Assembly: GCA_019009955.1 (NCBI GenBank)
Contig: CM032231.1
Coordinates: 110,783,001 to 110,847,000 of the forward strand
DNA length: 64,000 nucleotides
Reading direction: 5' to 3'
DNA from: Riptortus pedestris
Taxonomy: Eukaryota; Arthropoda; Insecta; Hemiptera; Alydidae
Numbering within the stretch: the stretch's first letter is position 1; every line of letters starts with the position of its first letter. Below the pieces are notes generated by a model. It was given only the letters and a program-made list of their open reading frames with translations. It did not search any database and was not told the origin of the DNA. The position numbers and the translations under genes are program-made. Of this stretch, positions 10,750 through 21,388 are shown in pieces.

Positions 10750-13720
10750 ATAATTATGTGTCATAGCACGTAGGACTAGCAAGGTCCTTACTAAGAGTCT
10801 TACGACATCGAGGAATTACTTGAAAACAAGTATCGTACGTTGATTGAAATTATGTGTCATAGGCTACCAAGGTCCTTACTAAGAGTCTTAAGACATAGAG
10901 GAATTACTTGAAAACAAGTATCATACGTTGATTGAAATTATGTGTCATAGGCTACCAAGGTCCTTACTAAGAGTCTTAAGACATCGAGGAATTACTTGAA
11001 AACAAGTATCGTACGTTGATTGAAATTATGTGTCATAGGCTACCAAGGTCCTTACTAAGAGTCTTAAGACATCGAGGAATTACTTGAAAACAAGTATCGT
11101 ACGTTGATTGAAATTATGTGTCATAGGCTACCAAGGTCCTTACTAAGAGTCTTAAGACATAGAGGAATTACTTGAAAACAAGTATCGTACGTTGATTGAA
11201 ATTATGTGTCATAGGCTACCAAGGTCCTTACTAAGAGTCTTAAGACATCGAGGAATTACTTGAAAACATGTATCGTACGTTGATTGAAATTATGTGTCAT
11301 AGACTGCCAAGGTCCTTACTAAGAGTCTTAAGACATCGAGGAATTACTTGAAAACATGTATCGTACGTTCATTGAAATTATGTGTCATAGGCTACCAAGG
11401 TCCTTATTAAAATTCTTAAGTCAGTGAGGTATTACTTGCTCATAAAGTATCTTGCTTTTATTGAAATTATATCTTATTAGTTATCAAGGCATAAGAGTCT
11501 TAAGACTTAATACATGAATTAAAGTATGGTACGTTGTTTGAAATTATGGATCACCTTGGGTAACCATGGTCCTAACTAAGAGTCTTAAGACATAGAGGAA
11601 TTACTTGAAACAAATTATCGTACGTTGATTGAAATTATGGGTCATACATTACTAAGGTCCTTACTAAGAGTCTTAAGAGATAGAGGAATTACTTGAAACA
11701 AATTATTGTACGTTGATTGAAATTATGGGTCATACATTACTAAGGTCCCTACTAAGAGTCTTAAGAGATAGAGGAATTACTTGAAACAAATTATTGTACG
11801 TTGATTGAAATTATGGGTCATACATTACTAAGGTTCCTACTAAGAGTCTTAAGAGATAGAGGAATTACTTGAAACAAATTATTGTACGTTGATTGAAATT
11901 ATGGGTCATACATTACTAAGGTCCTTACTAAGAGTCTTAAGACATAGAGGAATCACTTGAAACAAATTATCGTACGTTGATTGAAATTATGGGGTCATAC
12001 ATTACAAAGGTCCTTACTAAGAGCCTTAAGAGATAGAGGAATTACTTGAAACAAATTATCGTACGTTGATTGAAATTATGGGTCATACATTACTAAGGTC
12101 CTTACTAAGAGCCTTGAGAGATAGAGGAATTACTTGAAACAAATTATCGTACGTTGATTGAAATTATGGGTCATACATTACTAAGGTCCTTACTAAGAGC
12201 CTTAAGAGATAGAGGAATTACTTGAAACAAATTATCGTACGTTGATTGAAATTATGGGTCATACATTACTAAGGTCCTTACTAAGAGCCTTGAGAGATAG
12301 AGGAATTACTTGAAACAAATTATAGTACGTTGATTGAAAATTATGGGTCATACATTACTAAGGTCCCTACTAAGAGTCTTAAGAGATAGAGGAATTACTT
12401 GAAACAAATTATTGTACGATGATTGAAATTATGGGTCATACATTACTAAGGTTCCTACTAAGAGTCTTAAGAGATAGAGGAATTACTTGAAACAAATTAT
12501 TGTACGTTGATTGAAATTATGGGTCATACATTACTAAGGTCCTTACTAAGAGTCTTAAGACATAGAGGAATCACTTGAAACAAATTATCTTACGTTGATT
12601 GAAATTATGGGTCATACATTACTAAGGTCCTTACTAAGAGCCTTAAGAGATAGAGGAATTACTTGAAACAAATTATCGTACGTTGATTGAAATTATGGGT
12701 CATACATTACTAAGGTCCTTACTAAGCGCCTTAAGAGATAGAGGAATTACTTGAAACAAATTATCGTACGTTGATTGAAATTATGGGTCATACATTACTA
12801 AGGTCCTTACTAAGAGCCTTAAGAGATAGAGGAATTACTTGAAACAAATTATCGTACGTTGATTGAAATTATGGGTCATACATTACTAAGGTCCTTACTA
12901 AGAGCCTTAAGAGATAGAGGAATTACTTGAAACAAATTATCGTACGTTGATTGAAATTATGGGTCATACATTACTAAGGTCCTTACTAAGAGCCTTGAGA
13001 GATAGAGGAATTACTTGAAACAAATTATTGTACGTTGATTGAAATTATGGGTCATACATTACTAAGGTCCCTACTAAGAGTCTTAAGAGATAGAGGAATT
13101 ACTTGAAACAAATTATTGTACGTTGATTGAAATTATGGGTCATACATTACTAAGGTTCCTACTAAGAGTCTTAAGAGATAGAGGAATTACTTGAAACAAA
13201 TTATTGTACGTTGATTGAAATTATGGGTCATACATTACTAAGGTCCTTACTAGAGTCTTAAAGACATAGAGGAATCACTTGAAACAAATTATCTTACGTT
13301 GATTGAAATTATGGGTCATACATTACTAAGGTCCTTACTAGCCTAAGAGATAGAGGAATTACTTGAAACAAATTAGAGGATTATGGGTCATACATTACTA
13401 AGGAAAAGCGCCTAGAGGAATTACTTGAAACAAATTCGTACGTTGATTGAAATTATGGGTCATACATTACTAAGGTCCTTACTAAGAGCCTTAAGAGATA
13501 GAGGAATTACTTGAAACAAATTATCGTACGTTGATTGAAATTATGGGTCATACATTACTAAGGTCCTTACTAAGAGCCTTAAGAGATAGAGGAATTACTT
13601 GAAACAAATTATCGTACGTTGATTGAAATTATGGGTCATACATTACTAAGGTCCTTACTAAGAGCCTTAAGAGATAGAGGAATTACTTGAAACAAATTAT
13701 TATACGTTGATTGAAATTAT
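10750..13720 (+). repeat. 88-bp satellite array, about 33-34 monomers, with higher-order structure
   Basis: Monomers are 88 bp (for example AAGGTCC at 10781 and 10869). Conserved blocks are AAGGTCCTTACTAAGAG, AGAGGAATTACTTGAAA and GTACGTTGATTGAAATTATG. Copies before about 11400 carry TGTCATAGGCTACC and an ACTTGAAAACAAGT hairpin; copies after about 11560 carry GGTCATACATTACT. Degenerate monomers lie at 11400-11560 and deletion-scarred ones at 13340-13440. Marker variants recur every 7-8 monomers, indicating higher-order repeats. No open frame spans the array. Confidence 0.95.
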
Positions 13721-13764
13721 GATGATTGAATATTACTCCGGCGTTAACTATAAATCTCTTTTAA

Positions 13765-13985
13765 CCCTTTCCACTCCAAGGCTGTTTTTGTTTTTATTCC
13801 ACCAGCTCCACACGAAAATTACGTTGTTTTTTTTACTTTTAGTGTTTTTTGTGTATTTTTTAAATCCCTACAGTTTTAAAATTTTCCGCAAAAAGAGGTA
13901 TTACACCATGTCGAGTATCACTCGACAGTGGAGCTAGTGGAACAAAACCAGTGTCGAGTGACACTCGACATTGGAGTGGAAAGGA
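13765..13985 (+). mobile_element. TTAA-flanked piggyBac-type MITE (221 bp)
   Basis: The termini CCCTTTCCACTCCAA (13765-13779) and TTGGAGTGGAAAGGA (13971-13985) are inverted repeats with one mismatch. TTAA occurs directly outside both ends (13761-13764 and 13986-13989), the signature of piggyBac-superfamily insertion. Two internal palindromes, GTCGAGTATCACTCGAC (13910-13926) and GTCGAGTGACACTCGAC (13953-13969), lie near the 3' end. There is no transposase, so mobilisation must be in trans. Confidence 0.72.
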
Positions 13986-13989
13986 TTAA

Positions 13990-14487
13990 TTGTATAATGA
14001 AAATGTTAAATGCCACTTATTCAATTTTAAATAAATATTTTTATTCTATATATGGTATTGTTAAAGTTCTGTATTTTTATTAGTAGTTTTTAGGCATGAC
14101 TCGTTATGGAGATTTTTTACTTTTCGACCGAAATCCTTCTTTATTTCAGTTTTTATTGTCTGTAGTTCTGAAGATAGCAATGCATATTGGTGAACGCACC
14201 AAGCGTTTAAAATACATACAAAATTGTGTTCTCGATAACACCATTTGATACCCCCACCAGAAATATCATTACAAAATTCTTCCTTACGAGCATTCAAACT
14301 ATTAAAGGAACATCTAAAAAACAAGCAACCACTGCATGTATTTGTACCGTCTTATTCTCTTCTTCGGTTCCGTGAAAATCAGGTTTACCCGTTCACGAGA
14401 TAAATTACCAGGTGTTGCCTGTAAATACTACATCTTCATAAGTAATAATGAGTAATATGTAGCTTCACAATCTTCATCATAGGTAAC
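13990..14487. other. Unannotated stretch with one minus-strand open frame
   Basis: An 87-codon minus frame (14061-14324) is present. Its product has no recognised domain and it could be decayed transposon sequence. No splice or promoter evidence supports a gene. Confidence 0.3.
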
Positions 14488-15196
14488 AAAAGTCCGTCAC
14501 GCAGGGGCTGCGTAAACTAAGCAGATTTCCCATGCGAAGACAATAGAGAATTCTACATACTGGTAACACAACACCACGGTGATTAAATACAAACGGTAAT
14601 GAGAAATCTTTCAGTTAATTAAAATAAATTCCCAACTGAAACGGCTTCTGAATTGTAAGAATAATTTATATTTTAATATCTCAAATTTTAGTAGTCCAAG
14701 AACTAAAGAGGGGGGGGGATGAACAGAACGTATTTGTACAAATCTCACAAAGTAACAAAGGTATAGTAAGGTTAGAAACGGCAGGTAAGGTTAGAAGAAG
14801 CTTCCACCTGAGCCGAGAAGTTACGAAAATGGCCGACCTAACCCGAACTATACCCAACCACAGTCTTCATAAAAATATCTCGGTTAATATTCAAGATAGA
14901 GAATAAATTTATATAACAATATTTATATTAAATTTAATTTGCAATAAGATTTGTTCTATGCAATTTTCCGATCCGACGTATAGTAACGTCGTATCGTAGA
15001 GATATTTCGAATAATCGAAAATCCTCCCCTCTAAAAACCCCTCTCCAACTGGTCCGATTTCAGCCGTTAACGAACTTGATCTTTCTTTTTACATAAAACG
15101 GTTAAATATCGAGTTTCGTAACGATCAAACAAAAATTACGAGTATAAAAGAGTACGACCTCAATAGCTGATTTCTCTTAAGGGAAATCTGCTAAAA
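14488..15196 (-). mobile_element. GCAGATTTCCC-family element lacking the (TA)n core
   Basis: Both ends are intact (AAAAGTCCGTCACGCAGG and GGGAAATCTGCTAAAA). A deletion joins CAAAAATTACGAGTATAAAA directly to the terminal AGTACGACCTCAATAGCTG block, removing the (TA)n and its flank. The G-run near 14707 is kept. Confidence 0.85.
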
Positions 15197-15801
15197 CTGA
15201 ATAATGACTCGGAGTACAAATTGCGTACAAAGCTGTCTTATCTATAAAGGTTCGCTCTGAAACAAGAATAGCTAGAAAAAATGGCCGAAATAAGTAGCCC
15301 AGTAGGTGGTAGTATACAAACAAAATAATATCCATTCAGAGAGGAGGATTTTAAACAGGGTAACAATGACACATTTTTCACTCCTGTTTATGTTATTCTT
15401 ATCTCTGCAAATATGGTGTTTATTTTGAAAAAAAAAGTATGCAGTTTGTTTGTATTACTTTTTATTTCATGAAGCATTAAATTTTCTTTAATGGCCGCCG
15501 TTATTAATTGGGAGTTTCACATTGGGCAGAGAGCTATTTATTATAAAGCGTTCTGTACAAATATTGATAAGGGGTGTGAGTTGACTTTATTTACATATCG
15601 TGTCCCGCGAGCATTCCATGACTGACAGCCGCTGATAGGTCACGACTTTTTTTATGACGGATGACACTTGGAGTTCTTTATTTGTCGTGATCCGGGGTGG
15701 GTACGACGGAGCTGGTCGCGTGACCCTCATGTCAATCTGTACTCATCCTCCACCGCCATACAGGACGATTTTAAAGCGTAGCATTCTGGTTGTGTGCGCA
15801 G
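15197..15801 (+). other. Intron sequence just upstream of the DIP exon
   Basis: There is no element copy in this interval, and composition becomes less AT-rich from about 15480 onward. The stretch ends in GTGTGCGCAG, the splice acceptor of the next exon. Its freedom from repeats next to a coding exon fits selective constraint, but that is inference. Confidence 0.5.
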
Positions 15802-16009
15802 GTTGCTTGGTTGCGAGTCGACACGCAGACCATCCTCACCATACACAGTCACGTGATAACCAAGAACCACAGGATAGGAGTGAGCCACTCGGATCATCGG
15901 ACATGGCATCTGCACATCAAGGACATCAGAGAGACCGACAGAGGATGGTATATGTGCCAGATAAACACGGACCCCATGAAAAGCCAAGTTGGATTTCTGG
16001 ATGTTGTCG
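15802..16009 (+). CDS. Internal exon of a Dpr-interacting protein (DIP)-type Ig-superfamily gene
   Basis: This exon encodes 69 codons plus one base: the second half of a V-type Ig domain. It starts VAWLRVDTQTILTIH and contains HVITKN and W..HIKD, the diagnostic DRGWYMCQINTDPMKSQVG and a closing LDVV. The Ig cysteine is in YMCQ and its disulfide partner would be in the preceding exon. A CAG acceptor ends at 15801 and GTAAGT begins at 16010, giving phase 0 entry and phase 1 exit, normal for Ig exons. DIPs are neuronal surface proteins that bind Dpr receptors in synaptic partner choice. Wording is closest to the DIP epsilon/zeta type rather than lachesin, but paralogue identity is uncertain. No sister exon was found, so both flanking introns appear long. 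Confidence 0.9.
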
Positions 16010-16165
16010 GTAAGTCTTATGATTTTTATTTCATTATTGATTTTGGAACATATGTTTATTTATTTATCTCAGCGATTTTGTTCAACCTTCAACTAAATAA
16101 AACAAAAATATTGAAAATGAGCTATTAATTATTTATTATATTAAACTAGTACATTTATGATATTA

Positions 16166-16609
16166 AAAAGTCCGCCACGCAGAGGCTGCGTCAACTACGC
16201 AGATTTCCAACATGAATTTTAATAATAGATAAATCTATATACTGCTAACACAACACCACCGTGAATATTAAGTGAATAAATACAATCGGGAAAACCAACA
16301 AGTCTGCCAGCGGCTTTCAGTTATTGTTTTTCTTTCCGACATAATGTGTTTTATTATATAACAGAGTATTTTTTACGTAACACAAGTAGAAGTGGGGTTT
16401 ACTGAAGGCTGAAAACTGGAAAATGCAAATATCTCGGTTAATATTCCGAGAAATAAATGTATATAACACTATTTATAATAAATTTAATTTCCAATAAGAT
16501 TGGTTTTATACACTTTTCGATCCGACATAGTAACGGAGATATTTCAAACTTTCAAAATTCTCCCCCTCGAAATCCCCCTGTTCCGATTTCAGCCAATAAC
16601 GAACTTGAT

Positions 16610-16692
<83 letters not shown>

Positions 16693-16779
16693 CAGTTTTC
16701 AACGGACCTCATTTTCGTCATCTACTGGGTAGAATCGACATTTGAAGAAAAATTTTCCCTTAAGGGAAATCTGCTAAAA
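16166..16779 (-). mobile_element. GCAGATTTCCC-family element with long (TA)n, in the DIP intron
   Basis: It lies about 155 bp downstream of the exon's donor site. Left end AAAAAGTCCGCCACGCAGAGG, right end GGGAAATCTGCTAAAA. The (TA)n spans about 16613-16689. Open frames here translate to repeated Tyr-Ile and are artefacts. Confidence 0.85.
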
Positions 16780-16852
16780 TTCAATTGTAATCTACTTTTA
16801 TAATATTTTAAACTCATTTTTTTTAATCACATAGATTAATTTTTATTTTATT

Positions 16853-16912
16853 ATTATTATTAACGTCCACTATGTGTAACTATGGCTAATTGGAATGGGT
16901 TATATACAGATT
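16853..16912 (-). repeat. SINE tail fragment
   Basis: TTATTAACGTCCACTATG followed by a diverged GGCTAATTGGAATGGGTTAT matches the 3' end of the SINE in reverse. The remainder was replaced by the adjoining element copy. Confidence 0.45.
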
Positions 16913-16914
16913 AT

Positions 16915-17440
<526 letters not shown>

Positions 17441-17977
17441 AGCGGATAACGGACGAGATGAGATCGGCTAACTTCGGTTCTAGTCGAGAGTTTCTCCAGT
17501 TGGATTTTACTCCAGTTTTCACTGAGTATAAACCTCCCCCATAATACATAAAGAAAGAAATAATACTAAACGAAAAATAGAAGATAATATTCACATAATA
17601 GACTATAGAAAAAAGGGTAGTAAACAAAAAAAAAGAAATTAAATACCTCTATCTTATATTCTATAACATTTTATCTTAAATTAAGCGATTTTAAATTATG
17701 ATGTGAAATAATCGAGTCCAAGATTGACTTGTAAATAATCGATTTGTAGTCAGCTGACTTAACCTACTTCGGGAACCTCAGTTTCAACTACCTCTTCAGT
17801 GAGGACAGTCTCAACGATTGTACGAGGGAAACGAGCACTTCAGAAATGTAAGTTGCAATCAATAACTCGATTTCAATGATGTAGGCACCTATTAAAACAA
17901 TATTTAGAAATTTTACGGATTTTGTTAAATTAATGTTATTAATTTTTTATATTTTTTTGTTTGAAAAGAGATAGCTC
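17441..17977. other. AT-rich stretch, possibly decayed Penelope-like body
   Basis: No open frame with recognisable homology is seen. Because a Penelope-like 3' motif follows at 17978, this may be degenerate retroelement sequence. A less AT-rich block at 17755-17850 is unmatched elsewhere. Confidence 0.3.
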
Positions 17978-18040
17978 CTGATAAGGTGGCTAGTAAGCCA
18001 CGAAACATGTAGGGCAGTTTCAATAAAGTTTGGACAAATA
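17978..18040 (+). mobile_element. Penelope-like element 3' end with hammerhead-like motif
   Basis: CTGATAA, a 5-bp stem GTGGC/GCCAC with loop TAGTAA, and GAAA follow in order (17978-18005), then CAATAAAGTTTGGAC. This copies the layout of hammerhead ribozymes found at Penelope-like element ends. The canonical CTGANGA has an A in place of its last G, so this copy is probably catalytically dead. Other remnants of the same class lie at 21404 and 61779. Confidence 0.5.
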
Positions 18041-18644
18041 TAAATGTTTTTTATTGGTATCATTTGCCATAAAATATGAAGAATATATAAAAAATATTGG
18101 GTCCAGAATAAGAATATTATATATGATGTTATATTGTTATCATATAAAAATTGTTAATATACATAACCACAATGTATCGCTGTCGGAAATAGCCTGCTAT
18201 TAATTTTCACGAGTTAAATTTTGGATCCCACTCAATTAAATGAAATTCCTCATTTCAGACTATGTAACACACGCAATAATAAGGGATATATTGGGATTCA
18301 TAACCCCTAATTCTCATTTGTGCTTAATGAAGTACCGTACAAACACAATGGCGTTATACACAAACGCAGAATATCAAAGCTCTTTGTACAATCATCGTAA
18401 CACGAAGCCCCCTTTAAGTAAAGAACTAATTGTAATGTGTATTACATATTTTGCTTTGTCCAAAACAATACCTCTCAGCTCGAAATTTGTTCTGAATGAT
18501 ATCGCTGATGATGGCCCATTTTAAGCTTATTTATGTGTTAGAATAGAACTTAAAATGAAAATAATCACCTTTTGGCTGATGTTCCTTAAGTTGTGCTCAA
18601 GCCGCGAATTTCTTCAAATTTTCACGCATACACACACATAAATA
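18041..18644. other. AT-rich stretch with a 94-codon open frame of unknown meaning
   Basis: 18240-18524 is open on the plus strand, but the product shows no domain and contains runs typical of random AT-rich translation. I see no promoter, splice site pair or repeat match. Confidence 0.3.
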
Positions 18645-18833
18645 TATAATGTCTGTTAAGCTCTAGTGGTAGCAATTTTTGTTTGATCATTAATAAACTC
18701 GATATACGCGCGTTTTTTTCCTGTTTTTTTTTTGTTTTTTGTTTTTTTTTGGAAAAACGTTCAATATCAAGTTTCTTAACGCTTGAAACCAGACCATCGA
18801 AAGGTGAGATTTATAGGGTGGGGATTTAGAAAA
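18645..18833 (+). mobile_element. GCAGATTTCCC-family internal fragment
   Basis: A fragment spanning the conserved GTCTGTTAAGCTCTAGTGG through a diverged G-rich block. It is interrupted by T-rich sequence at 18710-18750. No termini are present. Confidence 0.6.
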
Positions 18834-20195
18834 GTCAGTCACGCAGGGGCTGCGTTAACTAAGCAGATTGCCCACGTGCGTCACGTATTTGCATTTATCC
18901 CAAAGTTCAATGAGAACAATATTTGGTATTTAGGCTTCAAATAATGTGCTTCACAATACATCAGCTTATTGTAATATTGCATGAGTAGGAGTAATGGGAC
19001 TTTACTGAAAGTCGATTAACCCTAGAATGGTAGTGAACGTAAAAATTACGTATGATCTGGTTTGAACTGTTATCAAAGGGCCGTTAACGACCCCACCACC
19101 CCCAGCCCTCAGCTATGAGCCCTCCAGACAGTTCGGCCTTGACCTCCGCCAAATGCAGCTAAGTGAACCTTCCCACTCGTCCAATACTATTTTTTGAAAT
19201 AAAAACGACACGTAATATTTACGTATCAATACTATTAACCGCAACTTTTTGGCACGTAAAATTTACGTATCGCTACTAATAACCGGTTTTTATGCCATAA
19301 CTTAGTTAATATTATTCTCAATTTATTTTCTTCCAATTTATTTTTATATTCTAATTTATTTTCTTTTAATGTTTTTAACTTTTATTTTTTAATATAAAAA
19401 AGACAAAGATGTATAGAGAGAATATAAATAATAATAATCTGTTTATAGTCTCTGAAAAATGGAGAAAAAATATTCAACGGACGAAGAAATTTGTTGAAAG
19501 AACTCTCCGATGGGTCAGATGGGGAAAATGACAATTATGAAATAGATGGATATTGATAATCCGATGATGATCCGGAGTATTCTCCAAGTGATGAGGAGGT
19601 TGAGCCTTCGGAAATGATTGCAACATAGAGTGGGCTAGATAGCGATGAGAGTCAACAAATTTTAGAAAACATCAAGGCAATCGTAGAAAGAGAAGAAAAA
19701 CAGAGGCAAAAAAAACCTAAAACCTCTCAACCACACAATATTGACAGATCAGTTACAAACAATGTAGAAGGTGGGGTAGTCCTTGGTAAGAATGGATATG
19801 AATGGAGCACACAACCTCCGGAACGTGTTTCAAACAAAGCGCCTGAAAGGATTGCCGTGCACATTATTAGATATTAACTTAAATATATGTTAAAGAAAAG
19901 TGTATCTTTTAATAAAATAAAAAAATAGTCCCACACATTAATAAATTTTGAATAATTTCACCAATTATCAGTTCCACACGTAAAATGTACGTATCAATAC
20001 CATTAAGCGGGAAACAATATCACTACCATTCTAGGGTTAATAATCAAGATAGTGAAAAAAACGTACATTACAACATTTATACAACATTACATTTGCAATA
20101 AGATTGGTTTGATACAATTTTTCGATCCGACGCATAGTAACGGAGGTATTAAAAATTTTCGAAATTCCTCCCCTCTAAACCCCTCTATATCCTCA
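18834..20195 (-). mobile_element. GCAGATTTCCC-family element split by a piggyBac copy
   Basis: The 3'-terminal part (AAAAGTCAGTCACGCAGGGG) spans 18834-19015 and the body resumes at 20041 with ATAATCAAGATAGTG. In other copies the junction reads CGGTTAATATTCAAGATAG, so piggyBac used the TTAA within GGTTAAT. The right part stops near 20195 without reaching the TTTTAGCAG end. Confidence 0.75.
19020..20036 (+). mobile_element. Non-autonomous piggyBac element, copy 1 (1,017 bp)
   Basis: TTAA flanks both sides (19016-19019, 20037-20040). Terminal inverted repeats are CCCTAGAATGGTAGTGA and its complement. Four near-palindromes of type ACGTAAAAATTACGT lie near the ends (19037, 19209, 19254, 19978). 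From ATG at 19459 the internal part resembles a piggyBac transposase N-terminus: acidic SDDDPEYSPSDEEVEP, later GYEWSTQPPERV. Stops (TGA TAA after DGY, TAG after MIAT) and frameshifts break it, and the catalytic DDD core is deleted. The same stops appear in the copy at 35669. Confidence 0.82.
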
Positions 20196-20367
20196 TACCT
20201 CTAGGATTAAGTGGGATCGAGATCAACGCTTTATAAATAATGAGAGAGAAAAAAAAGATTCCAAGTGTGTATTTTGGTATAATGCATATGGTATTTAAAT
20301 TACTTTTTATATAGGCCTCTTCTAAAGACAGTGTTCCATTAAATGATTGATGCCTAAGGCCTGAATA
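20196..20367. other. Short spacer, nothing recognised
   Basis: AT-rich sequence between the truncated element and the GC-rich minus-strand open frame. Confidence 0.35.
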
Positions 20368-20730
20368 TCACACGTTTTTTGTGCGCACATCGTTTTTCCT
20401 GTGCGCTAATGAATTTTCTCCAGGTAAGACTCGAGGGCCTTTGTGAGCCCCGGCAAAAACGGTGCGGTTGATAGCGTCACGGATGGGCGGCACCGTCTGG
20501 TCGATTAGTTTAACAAGGTGCTCGGCCGAGCGTGGCGTAGTGTAGCCTGTACAACACAGTGCGTGTACGCACTCGGCACACGACTTAAAGGGGAGCTGCC
20601 TGCCCCACTCCAGGTTCGGGATGCATGCAAATCGTTTACCTGCCGCATAAACTGCCTCTCGTAATATCCTTCCCTCTAGGCAAAGTGTCTCTAGGGAGCA
20701 GTAGCTAGCAAGATAAAAAAAGTCCGTTAA
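20368..20730 (-). pseudogene. Unidentified GC-rich open frame (about 114 codons plus stop), possible exon or captured gene fragment
   Basis: The minus strand is open from 20730 to the TGA at 20368-20370. The first few codons fall in the terminal part of the next element copy, so the meaningful part is about 20709-20371. It encodes EGRILREAVYAAGKRF, NLEWGRQLPFKSCAECV, TGYTTPRSAEHLV, QTVPPIRDAINR and AGAHKGPRV. Composition is far richer in G+C than its surroundings, consistent with coding DNA. No ATG begins it. A pyrimidine-rich TTTTTTTATCTTGCTAG lies just upstream on the minus strand and could be an acceptor, but no good donor was found. I do not recognise the family. It may be a host exon, an exapted or pseudogenised fragment, or transposon cargo. 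Confidence 0.45.
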
Positions 20731-21114
20731 CTACGCAGATTTCCCACGTATATTTATACAATAGATAAATATTTATACGCGATGCCGAACTGTTACGGGA
20801 ACGGCCGAACTAGCTTACAGCGGAAACTAATAGAAGCGACCATAGCCCGTCCGTTACACTTAATAAAAAATGTAAATAAATATCTCGGTTAATATTCAAG
20901 ATAGAGAATAAATTTATAAAACAACATTTATAGTAAATTTAATTTGCTAAAAGATTGGTTCTATACAATTTTTCGATCTGCCGTATAGTAGCGGAGATAT
21001 TTCGAATCTTCGAAAGGTTATTCGGCCTTTTCCGAAACTGTTCGGCTCTCGTGAAATTGGTTTAGATTCTCTATTGTAAAACTTCACGTGGGAAATCTGC
21101 TTGACGGACTTTTT
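20715..21114. mobile_element. Inverted dimer of GCAGATTTCCC-family 3' ends
   Basis: 20715-21015 reads inward from AAAAAAAGTCCGTTAACTACG on the minus strand. 21020-21114 reads outward on the plus strand, ending GGGAAATCTGCTTGACGGACTTTT. Two 3' halves therefore face away from each other with the 5' halves missing. Hairpin spacers in both ends are partly deleted. Confidence 0.7.
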
Positions 21115-21388
21115 AAATATTTTTTAAACGGTTTAAATAACAAAATATTACAAGCTAATTCATTGGATTAGAGATGATTGATTAGTCGACATGAAAATTG
21201 ACGAAACAACATATGGAAAAAGGCAGATTCATTTTTAGAATTGGTTTTAAAATATTAATTACTTTTCGAAATATTAAGGAAGATGGGGAAAATACATTTT
21301 AATTATTTTCTTTTTTGTATTTTAAGCCCACCTATGGTTTAATCTTCTTGGGTATTAGTGATTTGGACAAACATAACCTTTTTTCGAT
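21115..21388. other. AT-rich spacer, nothing recognised
   Basis: No gene or repeat match is seen before the Penelope-like insertion. Confidence 0.35.

Noticed and set aside
10750..13720. Resemblance to a CRISPR array because of regular repeats
   Set aside because: The repeats are 88 bp, directly contiguous and homologous over their whole length, with no unique spacers or cas genes. It is a eukaryotic satellite.
15654..16013. Alternative 119-codon plus frame and 86-codon minus frame over the DIP exon
   Set aside because: Both are shadows of the Ig-coding frame, which alone has the YMCQ Ig signature and matching splice sites.
16010..16128. Continuation of the DIP reading frame past 16009
   Set aside because: GTAAGT at 16010 is a strong donor, and the downstream residues lose all Ig similarity.
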